Below, piece after piece: positions 7,474-14,605 of a DNA stretch of 19,384 nt. Where the stretch lies: the NCBI GenBank assembly GCA_003979035.1, contig RXOA01000026.1, positions 1-19,384 of the forward strand, given 5' to 3'. Positions within the stretch are counted from its first letter, which is position 1, and each line of letters begins with the position of its first letter. This stretch comes from Candidatus Bipolaricaulota bacterium (GTDB lineage: Bacteria > Bipolaricaulota > Bipolaricaulia > UBA7950 > UBA9294). A program made the translations under genes and the position numbers. The notes under the pieces are model-generated. The model did no database searches. It worked only from the letters and a program-made list of their open reading frames with translations, and was not told the DNA's origin.

Positions 7474-8526
7474 TTACATTGCCTCCCGTGGCACTCCCCA
7501 CAGCCGAACCGTTCCATCCCAACTGGTTGAGGCAATCAGCATACCATCGGGGCTGAAAGCCACTCGCAGGACTTCGGCAGAGTGTCCCTCGAGGACCTTG
7601 AGCAGCATGCACCCGTCGACTTGCCAAACCCTGACGGTCTTGTCGTGGCTCCCCGATGCGACGAGCACTCCATCGGGGCTGAACGCGACCCCGTTGACGT
7701 ACCCCTCGTGTCCGGCGAGCGAGGCAAGGGGGGCGTAGTCACTGAAGCTCCAAAGGTAGATGAGGTCTTCGTCTGTGCCCGCTGCAAAAAGCTCACCGGA
7801 AGGGGAGAACGCCACGTCGCCAACCGGGCGGCTAGGTTGTGGCAGCATCGCGACGGTCGTACCACTTGCCGCGTCTAGGATCCCGGCCCCATCCCAGCGC
7901 CCTCCACAGGCGAGCGCCGCACCCATCGGATGAAACGCCACGCTCAGATAGCCGCGTGCGCCGGCGAAGCTCCACAACATCTCTCCGGAGGGGACACGCC
8001 ACAGCCTGACGCCGCCCGACAGGCTACACGAAGCCAGCGTCGCACCGTCGGGGCTGAACGCCAAATCCCAAACCTGCGCGGCATGCGCCGGCCAACTCGC
8101 AATCTCCGCCCCCGTGCTCGGATTCCACAACGTGATTGCCCGGGCGAAACCACCGCACGCCAACACGGATCCGTCCGGCGAGAACGCACAGGCAACGATC
8201 TGTTGCGGCGAGCCTTCGAAGAAGCGGCGCAAGACAAGCCCGCTCTGAACATCCCACACGGGCATCGGGTTTCTTCCGCTCGCCACGACGAGAAGGCTTC
8301 CATCGGGACTGAATGCAACACTGCATTGGCTCAATGCTCCGCGGCTGTATTCCGGAATAGAGAGCGTCCTGACACAAAGGAGTCGATCCACATTGTCGAT
8401 CGTGATCATCTCCAGTATCGGAAGCCCCCCCGGCGGGTCGGCTTCGACACAGCTCAAGCCAAGCACGTCCGTTCCTAGCAGGGTCAACAACAGGAGAGCC
8501 ACGCACAGTGTTCGCTTGTTTCTCAT
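7474..8526 (-). CDS. Secreted WD40-repeat seven-blade beta-propeller protein
   Basis: 350-residue protein with an N-terminal signal peptide (basic MRNKR then a hydrophobic run to about residue 24). C26 follows LGLS, a poor lipobox, so a lipoprotein is possible but not favoured. Seven WD40 repeats have their inner strand at about residues 70, 114, 156, 196, 238, 280 and 322, each with AFSPDG or a close variant (blade 4 has AFHPMG, blade 5 AFSPSG), spaced 40-44 residues, enough for a closed seven-blade propeller. There is no kinase, protease or other effector domain, so it is a free-standing scaffold or binding protein outside the cytoplasm. Start: GGAGG 6 nt before the ATG at 8526. Its 3' end abuts the convergent peptidase gene. 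Confidence 0.92.
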   Translation of the reverse strand: MRNKRTLCVALLLLTLLGTDVLGLSCVEADPPGGLPILEMITIDNVDRLLCVRTLSIPEYSRGALSQCSVAFSPDGSLLVVASGRNPMPVWDVQSGLVLRRFFEGSPQQIVACAFSPDGSVLACGGFARAITLWNPSTGAEIASWPAHAAQVWDLAFSPDGATLASCSLSGGVRLWRVPSGEMLWSFAGARGYLSVAFHPMGAALACGGRWDGAGILDAASGTTVAMLPQPSRPVGDVAFSPSGELFAAGTDEDLIYLWSFSDYAPLASLAGHEGYVNGVAFSPDGVLVASGSHDKTVRVWQVDGCMLLKVLEGHSAEVLRVAFSPDGMLIASTSWDGTVRLWGVPREAM

Positions 8527-8835
8527 TGCCTGCCTCCGGTCCCGAGGTCCCCACTCGTCCGATGGTCCCGGGATCCATGCCGCATCGGCATCGGAACGAA
8601 GGGTTCAGCTGATCCCCAACGCATAGAGACCAGGAGCTGCAGCCAAACCTCTCGTTCCGGCAATCGTAGCCCCGCAGCAGCGAGAACGCATGTCAGCGCC
8701 ACGACGCCGTGTTCGGCTATCCGCAGCTCGCCGTTGTCCTACACATAGAGTCTGCGACGAATCCTGCCGAGACACGCTTCAAGATGAAAGCCCCCATTCG
8801 AGCCCGATAGTCCTCCATCGGTCTACGGATCATGC
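8527..8835. other. Intergenic gap between WD40 and DUF3795-like genes
   Basis: About 310 bp without a convincing gene, presumably holding the WD40 promoter and the 3' end of the Cys-rich gene. A minus-strand frame from a GTG at 8702 ends in a TGA overlapping the WD40 ATG, and a 38-codon frame starts at 8833; neither has a ribosome-binding site or a recognisable product. No tRNA and no strong terminator seen. Confidence 0.5.
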
Positions 8836-9318
8836 TCAAAACAGAATCGTGGATGGCCAGCTACGCTTCAGCGCTTCGATCCAGCCCTCCATCAGACGGA
8901 GCGGATCGCCATCGTCAGGCTCCACGAAGAGCCCGGCGGAACGCGCTCCTGACCTCATCCCCAGGAGATCTTTAGAATGGGTGCAGGCGGAGGAGCCGCC
9001 GCAATCCGCGCAGTGGCCGATTCCCTTGCTGTGGGCGCACGTTCTCATCGGGCACGCCTCTCTTCCACCCCCCTGATGACAACCGGGGCATGAGGCTTCC
9101 AGACCTATTCCATCAAGCCACTCTACGAACTGCTCGTAGTCAAGCTCCTTCGGGGCCCACGACTCAAGCCCGTAGGCAGCGATCAAACGATGATACCGCG
9201 CCGTCAGCTCCCGGAGCGCACCATTCCCCACAGCACAGCTTCCGCACCAGATCCCGCAGAATCCGATCTGATCCCGGACGTTCTCGAATGCGTCGTTTGA
9301 AAACGAACGATCGGACAT
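8836..9318 (-). CDS. Cysteine-rich DUF3795-like protein
   Basis: 160-residue Cys-rich protein. The N-terminal FCGIWCGSC motif and later CPGC, CPMRTCAHSKGIGHCADC and SACTH clusters match the layout of DUF3795 proteins, widespread in anaerobes, whose cysteines are expected to bind zinc or an iron-sulfur cluster; function is unknown. The frame is open to 9432, but the ATG at 9318 gives the usual DUF3795 N-terminus just ahead of the first Cys cluster. The Shine-Dalgarno is unusual: a run of seven G ending 3 nt before the ATG instead of an AGGAGG. It lies 217 nt downstream of the LysRS stop on the same strand; a TTGACG in that gap could be a -35, but no good -10 accompanies it. Confidence 0.82.
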   Translation of the reverse strand: MSDRSFSNDAFENVRDQIGFCGIWCGSCAVGNGALRELTARYHRLIAAYGLESWAPKELDYEQFVEWLDGIGLEASCPGCHQGGGREACPMRTCAHSKGIGHCADCGGSSACTHSKDLLGMRSGARSAGLFVEPDDGDPLRLMEGWIEALKRSWPSTILF

Positions 9319-9535
9319 GGTCCCCCCCGCAAAGCCGGACCCGTTGTTTCGGATCGCCGGCTTCCGATTCGTGGTCTTCAACCCAATCGAGCCATAGAAC
9401 GAGGATCCGTGTGCGAACGTCAAGTCGGCCACCCGGCATCCGCAAGAGCAAGAGCGGTCTCAAGTGAGGACAATCGAGGAGTCGACCTCTCGGAAGGCCG
9501 CCGCGGGAATCACCGAAGCCGCATCGTCATCGCGA

Positions 9536-11134
9536 CTATTCGACGGAAAGATCCTCGCCGGCCAACACGCGGTCCAGCAGCTTGATGGTCTCAGGGATCC
9601 CGTACAACGCGATGAACGATCCCATACGCGGCCCGGAGTCCTGCCCAAGAAGAATCTCGTAGAGCGCCTTGAACCAATCCCGCAAGCTATCGAAACACGT
9701 TTGCTGCTTGCCGACTTCGTAGACGGCGGCCTGCAGGTCGTCGGCCGTCGCTTGCTCCGGCAGCGCCGCCAGCTCAGCACGCAATGCTTTCAGCGCTTCC
9801 CGCTCAAGCGGTTTCGCGGTGCGATACCGCTTGTTGGGCAGCACGAAGTCTTTGTAGTAGGCAATCGCGAATCCGATCAGCTTGTCCAACTCGGGGGAGG
9901 TCTCCGGAGTGGTTCCCGGCAGGTTCCGCGATACATGGTGCCAGATGACCGCTGGGTCGTCAGAGTGGCAGACGCTGACGAGGTTGAGCAGCATGTTGTA
10001 GGACACGCCGATTTCCGGATTCGGGGGCTCGCCATCGTGAATGTGCCACACAGCGCTCGCCAGTTTCTGCTTCGAGTCTTTGCTCGCGAACGCCAGCAAC
10101 TCCGTGTAGTAGTCATCCACGCTTCTGGGAATCACATCGAAATGAAGCCGCTTGGCCGCTTTCGGCTTCTGGTACATGAAATAGGCGAGCGACTCCTGGG
10201 GTGCGTATTTCAGCCAATCCTCAACCGCAACGCCGTTCCCCTTCGATTTTGAGATCTTGGCGCCCTCTTCGTCGAGGAACATCTCGTAGGTGAGGTTGTT
10301 GGGGGGGACCCCACCGAGAATCCGGCAGATGCGGCTGGAAAGCTTGACCGAATCGATCAGATCCTTGCCCGACATTTCGTAGTCAACGGAAAGAGCGGTC
10401 CAACGCATCGCCCAATCGGCCTTCCACTGGAGTTTGCAGTTTCCGCCGACAACCGGAGTCTCCACCCTGGCCCCATCCTCATCTTCGAACACGATCGTCC
10501 CCGACGCGGCGTCATGGTCAAGAATCGGAACCTGTAGAACTCTCCCGCTTGTCGGAGAGATCGGTAGGAACGGGCTGTACGTCGCTTGTCGTTCGACACC
10601 CAACGTCGGGAGGATCACCGCCATGATCTCGTCGTAATGCCGTAGCAGCGAGAGCAGCGCGTTGTCGAACAGTCCTTCCCGGTAGCATGTTGTCGCGCTC
10701 TTGAACACATAGTCGAAGCCGAACGAATCCAGAAACGCCATCAAGCGGGCATTGTTGTGCGCGCCAAAGCTGTCATGGGTGCCAAATGGATCGGGCACGC
10801 TCGTCAGCGGCTTGCCGAGATGCTCCGCGACCATGTCCTTGTTCGGGATGTTGTCCGGGACTTTGCGCAGCCCGTCCATGTCATCGGAGAAGCAGTAGAG
10901 CCGCGTCGGTATCTCGGGGGCGAGAAGCGCGAACGCATTGCGCACCATGGTTGTACGGGCAACTTCGGCGAACGTCCCGATGTGAGGCAATCCCGACGGG
11001 CCGTAGCCTGTTTGGAACAGGACATACCCCTTTCCCGGAACGTCCCCCCGAAGCCGTTTCTCTAGAAGCTGCTGCGCCTCCCGGAACGGCCACGCCGTGC
11101 TTTCAGATGCCAATTGTTGAAGATCGGAATTCAT
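9536..11134 (-). CDS. lysK: Class I lysyl-tRNA synthetase
   Basis: 532-residue class I LysRS, which charges tRNA-Lys using a Rossmann catalytic domain instead of the common class II fold. The HIGH signature is HIGT at 51-54 within GYGPSGLPHIGTF, and the KMSKS signature is KISKS at 293-297. Other class I LysRS blocks are DDMDGLRKVPDN at 84-95, GKPLTSVPDPFG near 107-118 and WKADWAMRW near 237-245. The sequence is closer in style to the bacterial (alphaproteobacterial-type) branch than to archaeal enzymes. The frame extends to 11173, but AGGAAG 6 nt before the ATG at 11134 supports that start. Class I LysRS is a minority form in bacteria; whether a class II enzyme also exists cannot be seen here. 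Confidence 0.95.
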   Translation of the reverse strand: MNSDLQQLASESTAWPFREAQQLLEKRLRGDVPGKGYVLFQTGYGPSGLPHIGTFAEVARTTMVRNAFALLAPEIPTRLYCFSDDMDGLRKVPDNIPNKDMVAEHLGKPLTSVPDPFGTHDSFGAHNNARLMAFLDSFGFDYVFKSATTCYREGLFDNALLSLLRHYDEIMAVILPTLGVERQATYSPFLPISPTSGRVLQVPILDHDAASGTIVFEDEDGARVETPVVGGNCKLQWKADWAMRWTALSVDYEMSGKDLIDSVKLSSRICRILGGVPPNNLTYEMFLDEEGAKISKSKGNGVAVEDWLKYAPQESLAYFMYQKPKAAKRLHFDVIPRSVDDYYTELLAFASKDSKQKLASAVWHIHDGEPPNPEIGVSYNMLLNLVSVCHSDDPAVIWHHVSRNLPGTTPETSPELDKLIGFAIAYYKDFVLPNKRYRTAKPLEREALKALRAELAALPEQATADDLQAAVYEVGKQQTCFDSLRDWFKALYEILLGQDSGPRMGSFIALYGIPETIKLLDRVLAGEDLSVE

Positions 11135-11232
11135 GTCGCGCTTCCTAGGATGTGTGGTTGCATCTCGCTGCAAATCGTACGGCCCTTACCTCGTCGGGTC
11201 CATCTGATTCGGGCGAAAGAGGGACGGGTCGT

Positions 11233-11255
11233 CTTCGAAGCGTGCGAAGCTTCGC
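11233..11255. repeat. Overlapping palindromes in NYN-lysK gap
   Basis: An 8-bp palindrome CTTCGAAG (11233-11240) is followed 3 nt later by a 12-bp palindrome GCGAAGCTTCGC (11244-11255); the CTTCG/CGAAG arms can pair in several ways. It lies 13 nt past the NYN stop codon and about 100 nt upstream of lysK. No U-tract follows, so terminator function is doubtful. Confidence 0.35.
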
Positions 11256-11268
11256 CTATCCACGATAC

Positions 11269-12087
11269 TCAGGCCGATTGCGTGCTCTTGATGATGAAGC
11301 CACCGGATTTCTCGTCTCGCTCAAGCTCAAGAATCCCCTGTGCCCCCGCTTCCTCAAGAAGCTGTCCGAACGACCCGAATCCGTAGTGAGATTCGCTGAA
11401 CCCCGGTTTACGCCGTTTCAGCGTTTGCTTGATCATCGATCCCCAGATATTCTGCCCCTCTCCACGCTCTTCCACCAACGCTTCATAGGTCGAGACGATG
11501 AGCCCCCAGGCTTCCTGCTTCTTGACGTCTGCCGGTGTCAGCTCCTTCACAGTCGTCTTCGCCGCGGGTTTCTTGGTCGTCGACCGGCGGGGTTTCGCAG
11601 CCGGCCGCGTCTGACGAACAAGATCGTCGTAGAACAAGAATTCATCGCAATTGGCGATCAGCAGTTCGGATGTGGAATTCTTCACTCCAACACCGATCAC
11701 CGTCTTGTTGTTCTCTCGAAGCTTGCTGACCAGCGGCGAGAAATCGGAATCTCCACTGATGATCACAAACGTGTCGACGTGTTCTTTCGTGTAACAGAGA
11801 TCGAGTGCGTCGACCACCATCCGGATGTCGGCGGAGTTCTTCCCCGACTGACGGACATGCGGGATCTCGATCAGCTCAAACGCCGCTTCGTGCATCGGCG
11901 TCTTGAAATCCTTGTAGCGAGCCCAATCGCAGTACGCCTTCTTGACGATGATGTTTCCCTTCAGCAGCAACCGCTCCAACACCTTGTCGATGTCGAACTT
12001 CGGATACTCCTCCTCACGAACGCCCAAGGCAATGTTCTCGAAGTCGCAGAACAGCGCCATGCTGACCATTTCCGCTTGCTGTGTCAT
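11269..12087 (-). CDS. NYN-domain (PIN-like) putative RNase with C-terminal OST-HTH/LOTUS domain
   Basis: 272-residue protein. Residues 9-155 form a NYN/LabA-type PIN-like nuclease domain with its acidic metal-binding residues kept: D15 in FCDFENI, D87 in SADIRM, and D113/D115 in SGDSDF. A basic, Ala/Lys/Pro-rich linker (about 161-183) leads to a C-terminal OST-HTH/LOTUS-like module (about 188-270), a fold known to bind RNA. Together this suggests a metal-dependent RNase that recognises structured or modified RNA. The frame continues upstream to 12153, but AAGGA about 10 nt before the ATG at 12087 and the domain boundary favour this start; ATGs at residues 7 and 10 are alternatives. It sits directly upstream of lysK on the same strand, separated by 134 bp. 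Confidence 0.87.
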   Translation of the reverse strand: MTQQAEMVSMALFCDFENIALGVREEEYPKFDIDKVLERLLLKGNIIVKKAYCDWARYKDFKTPMHEAAFELIEIPHVRQSGKNSADIRMVVDALDLCYTKEHVDTFVIISGDSDFSPLVSKLRENNKTVIGVGVKNSTSELLIANCDEFLFYDDLVRQTRPAAKPRRSTTKKPAAKTTVKELTPADVKKQEAWGLIVSTYEALVEERGEGQNIWGSMIKQTLKRRKPGFSESHYGFGSFGQLLEEAGAQGILELERDEKSGGFIIKSTQSA

Positions 12088-12339
12088 TCGTCTCGGTCCT
12101 TTTTTGGCCGCTACGGGATCCTCTGTTGATTGGCTCGCCGTTCGCCCGCCCATACCGTAGCAGGCTGAACAAGACGGAGCAAGTGCATCCCCACCCCATT
12201 TCGTCCGCGAACCCCGACCAGACCGACGCCTTCAGCCTACGGCCTATGGTTTCTCGTCGGCTCGCTGCGGAGGACCCGAGGGGGACAGCCCGTACGTATC
12301 GTTCTCGCCAGATGCGCCTTCCCTTGACGTATCGCTCAA

Positions 12340-12354
12340 TCCGCCGACGGCGGA
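12340..12354. repeat. Short GC-rich hairpin downstream of PGPGW gene
   Basis: TCCGCC (12340-12345) pairs with GGCGGA (12349-12354) around a 3-nt loop, 18 nt past the stop codon of the membrane-protein gene. No U-tract follows on the minus strand, so it is at best a weak 3'-end structure. Confidence 0.3.
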
Positions 12355-12372
12355 CCCACAGGATCGGCCCAT

Positions 12373-12780
12373 CTAGAGCACAAGCGGATCCTTCCCTCTC
12401 CGTTGCCGAAGCCAGTTGATCGACTCAACAACCCTTCGGCGTGAAACGACCCAGCGCTGCAGCCGGAACTTGCCTGGGAAGTCAAGAAGCATGATCCCGA
12501 TCAGAATCGTAAGGATTCCCTGCCCAGGCAGCACAAGCAACAGGCATCCGAGCAGAAGACATGCAATGGCAAGGAGATTCTTGGCCGCCAGCCACAGCAC
12601 GCGCGGGATGACGCTTCGTGCGGGCCGCTGCACACCGGCTCGATGGGGGCGGGAGAAGTAGCCCGCGGGAATCCGCCCCACCAGCCATGGGGCAATCAGC
12701 AGCGCCAGCACCAGCATCCCCGCTGAAACGATGCCCGTCCACCAGATCAAACCGTTGTTGTCTCGAATCCACTCAAACAT
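12373..12780 (-). CDS. PGPGW-type small membrane protein
   Basis: 135-residue membrane protein with three predicted transmembrane segments (about residues 12-35, 62-84 and 87-100). The central block LLLVLPGQGILTILIGIML around residues 81-98 is a variant of the PGPGW family signature (LLLVLPGPGW...), with PGQGI in place of PGPGW; family function is unknown. The C-terminal part is strongly basic (RLQRWVVSRRR) and would face the cytoplasm by the positive-inside rule. Start: GAGG 4 nt before the ATG at 12780. It lies upstream of the NYN gene with 285 bp between, where I see no gene, only the hairpin at 12340. Confidence 0.75.
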   Translation of the reverse strand: MFEWIRDNNGLIWWTGIVSAGMLVLALLIAPWLVGRIPAGYFSRPHRAGVQRPARSVIPRVLWLAAKNLLAIACLLLGCLLLVLPGQGILTILIGIMLLDFPGKFRLQRWVVSRRRVVESINWLRQRRGKDPLVL

Positions 12781-13105
12781 CGAACCTCACGTGGCAATCC
12801 CGGGGCGCAACAGCCCAATCCCTGCCGCACCAAGCAAAGGCCGGAACTCCCCGTCAAACCAAAGTCAATCCCTGCCAGCCGTCAATCGAATTCGCGGCAA
12901 GCCTTCTCCCGCCGCCAAGCCCCTCAGCAATGCGCAACGCCTCATCCGCTCAACTTCACCGCCGAAGCCCATTGGCGTCAATCGATTCACCCCTCCCCAA
13001 GCGATTCAAGCAGAAGTGCGCCGGGTGTGCATGGAACCGGATGAATACAGCGTTCACCGGATTGCATCCTGTAGCAGGCAAGGGGTGGATTGCGTCCGGG
13101 GAGCC
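12781..13105. other. Intergenic gap with recurrent CAATCC/CAATCG words
   Basis: 325 bp between the flavodoxin-like stop and the PGPGW-protein start. No gene is supported: the plus-strand frames that are open here are Pro/Ser-rich, lack ribosome-binding sites and run over both neighbours in antisense. The word CAATCC or CAATCG recurs (12795, 12816, 12866, 12883, 12979), twice inside the longer CAATCCCTGCC (12816 and 12866), but spacing is irregular. It presumably contains the promoter of the membrane-protein gene. Confidence 0.4.
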
Positions 13106-13573
13106 CTAGAACAATCCAGCGAGATAAGCAATCGCCTGAGCGGTGGTCGTCTCGCGGCGCGATTGAGCCCAGTTGACGATTGCGGCCCCGCAGACCGAGG
13201 CCCCCTTCGACTCACAGAGCTTTACCATCTGCCGGATGGCGCGGTTGCCTCCCATCCAAGGGTACGGGAACTGCTGTGTGACCAGGCATGCAACCCGCTT
13301 CTCCTGAAGCGAATCGAGTTGCTCCAGGTAGCGCGAGAGGACCGGCGACAGAGAGAACGCTTCAACGGCAGATCCGAGCACCAGCGCTTCGTAACTGCCT
13401 AGCCCAGGTGTCACGTCCAGTTCAAACGCGCGGTCTCCCTGCTTCCGCCCGCCCACCACCGACACCTGCTCAAGCGACACGGAATGCCCTGCCTCATCGA
13501 GTTTTCTCTTGAGCTCCTCTGCAACCGATAGTGTATGTCCCGTTTGCGAGTAGACGACGATTCCGATCTTCAT
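13106..13573 (-). CDS. Flavodoxin-like protein
   Basis: 155-residue flavodoxin-fold protein. The FMN phosphate-binding loop follows the first strand: MKIGIVVYSQTGHTLSVAEEL, with SQTGHT at residues 9-14 matching the T/S-x-T-G-x-T pattern. The third-strand region (YEALVLGSAVEAFSLSPVLSRYLEQL) also fits the flavodoxin/NAD(P)H:quinone-reductase fold. It most likely carries electrons or reduces quinones; the exact role is open. The frame extends 12 codons further, but GGGAGG 5 nt before the ATG at 13573 fixes the start. It is short for a quinone reductase (usually near 200 residues), and no partner oxidoreductase is adjacent. The YdeI-like gene lies upstream on the same strand, 223 bp away. Confidence 0.87.
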   Translation of the reverse strand: MKIGIVVYSQTGHTLSVAEELKRKLDEAGHSVSLEQVSVVGGRKQGDRAFELDVTPGLGSYEALVLGSAVEAFSLSPVLSRYLEQLDSLQEKRVACLVTQQFPYPWMGGNRAIRQMVKLCESKGASVCGAAIVNWAQSRRETTTAQAIAYLAGLF

Positions 13574-13796
13574 GTTTTCCTCCCGATAATCCCGGCTCGG
13601 CAGATGCAAGGAGCCGGTCCTCGTACAGCTGACGGGATCCTCATATCATTTTGCCGCGGTCCTCGTTCCCGAGCAACCCGGCCTTTGTTCGGCGTTTCGT
13701 GCACTCGGACGCCGCGATAACGAGCAGCGGCCTCATGATAATACCGCCTGCATCGGTGCCTCTTGGCAGGGCAGCCCGCTCCATGTCGCGCCCGCC

Positions 13797-14369
13797 CTAC
13801 TTCAACCCCAAGCGCTCGCCCCGTTTGAGTTTCTTGATCGCTTCTCTTGTCCGTTGCCGGCGTGTCTCGGGTTTCCTTGCCGTGGCGATCCACAGGACGT
13901 ACTGCTTCCGGTACGATGCTGGAAGCGAGCGAAAGAATGCATCCGCCTCCGGTTCACCGTCCAGCGCAACGCTCAGCTCGGCGGGGAGTTCATCCATCGG
14001 GAAGTGCGGCCTCGATCGCTTCGTGTTCCATTCCCCGGAAGCCTTTGCCGCCTGGATGATGGCCAGGCCCGCCGGCGTCATCCGCCCCTCACGGATCATC
14101 TTCCGAGCACGCTGCTTGTTGAGCTCCGACCAGGCGCTTTCGCTTGAGCGGGGCGTGAATTTGCGGAGGTATCGATGTTCATCCAACCGCTTGATCAGGC
14201 TGTCGATCCATCCGAAACACAGGGCTTCTTCCACAGATGCTTCATACGATATCGATCGGATCGCAGTGTGCTTCTTGTGAAAGACCAGCCAGACCTCGGT
14301 TTCGACGGCATAGTTCTCCGCCAACCACGCCCGCCAATCCTCGCGCGTCTCCACCTGCACCTTGTTCAT
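13797..14369 (-). CDS. YdeI/OmpD-associated (OmdA) family protein
   Basis: 190-residue protein of the YdeI/OmdA family, sometimes annotated as bacteriocin-protection protein; molecular function is poorly known. The family start is clear: REDWRAWLAENY, then EVWLVFHKKHT, then EEALCFGWIDSLIKRLD near residues 47-63 and the RKFTPRSSESAWSELN block. The C-terminus is typical too: a KP-ETRRQRTREAIKKLKRGER helix. The ribosome-binding site is weak (GGACGTGAG before the ATG at 14369) and overlaps the 3' arm of an 8-bp inverted repeat at 14377-14410, so translation or transcription may be controlled there. It is divergent from msrA. Confidence 0.88.
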   Translation of the reverse strand: MNKVQVETREDWRAWLAENYAVETEVWLVFHKKHTAIRSISYEASVEEALCFGWIDSLIKRLDEHRYLRKFTPRSSESAWSELNKQRARKMIREGRMTPAGLAIIQAAKASGEWNTKRSRPHFPMDELPAELSVALDGEPEADAFFRSLPASYRKQYVLWIATARKPETRRQRTREAIKKLKRGERLGLK

Positions 14370-14376
14370 GGCTCAC

Positions 14377-14410
14377 GTCCGTCGCAGGCCTATGCTAGGA
14401 TACGACGGAC
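14377..14410. promoter_or_regulatory. 8-bp inverted repeat in ydeI-like/msrA divergent region
   Basis: GTCCGTCG (14377-14384) and CGACGGAC (14403-14410) form a perfect 8-bp inverted repeat; the 18-nt interval holds a second small dyad, CCTA-TGC-TAGG (14389-14399). It begins 7 nt upstream of the YdeI-like ATG. On the minus strand a possible promoter overlaps it (TTGCCT, 17-nt spacer, TAGCAT as the -10), which fits an operator; as RNA the 3' arm would cover the weak Shine-Dalgarno region. Confidence 0.45.
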
Positions 14411-14605
14411 CGATAGGCAACTCGAACGCTGATGCAGGTTTCCCGCTCACCGTTTCTTCACCACTGCCTCAGCATCCGTTCACTCGCGGTCGCGATACTC
14501 CGTTCGGCGGCACAGCGGAAGCGGACACCGCGGATCGAGCACGGTCGGAGATGCCGGTTGTCGTTGCGCTTGGCGGCGGGATGTCAGATACGAACGGAGG
14601 CCATC

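Noticed and set aside
8523..8702. 59-codon minus-strand frame from a GTG ending in a TGA overlapping the WD40 ATG
   Set aside because: The overlap looks like translational coupling, but there is no ribosome-binding site and the product is unrecognisable and low in typical protein character after residue 30.
8790..8815. TTCGAGCCC resembling a tRNA T-loop
   Set aside because: The flanking bases do not form a T-stem and no acceptor or anticodon stem can be built.
9464..10252. 262-codon plus-strand open frame
   Set aside because: Fully antisense to lysK apart from a short overhang, no ribosome-binding site, composition typical of a high-GC shadow frame.
11152..12129. 325-codon plus-strand open frame
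   Set aside because: Antisense to the NYN/LOTUS gene, which has clear motifs and a proper start; the reverse product has no recognisable domain.
12293..12335. Two ACGTATCG words matching one near the Crp-type gene (17981) as a shared regulatory motif
   Set aside because: The same 8-mer also occurs inside the nitroreductase coding region near 5779, so the match is not specific to gaps.
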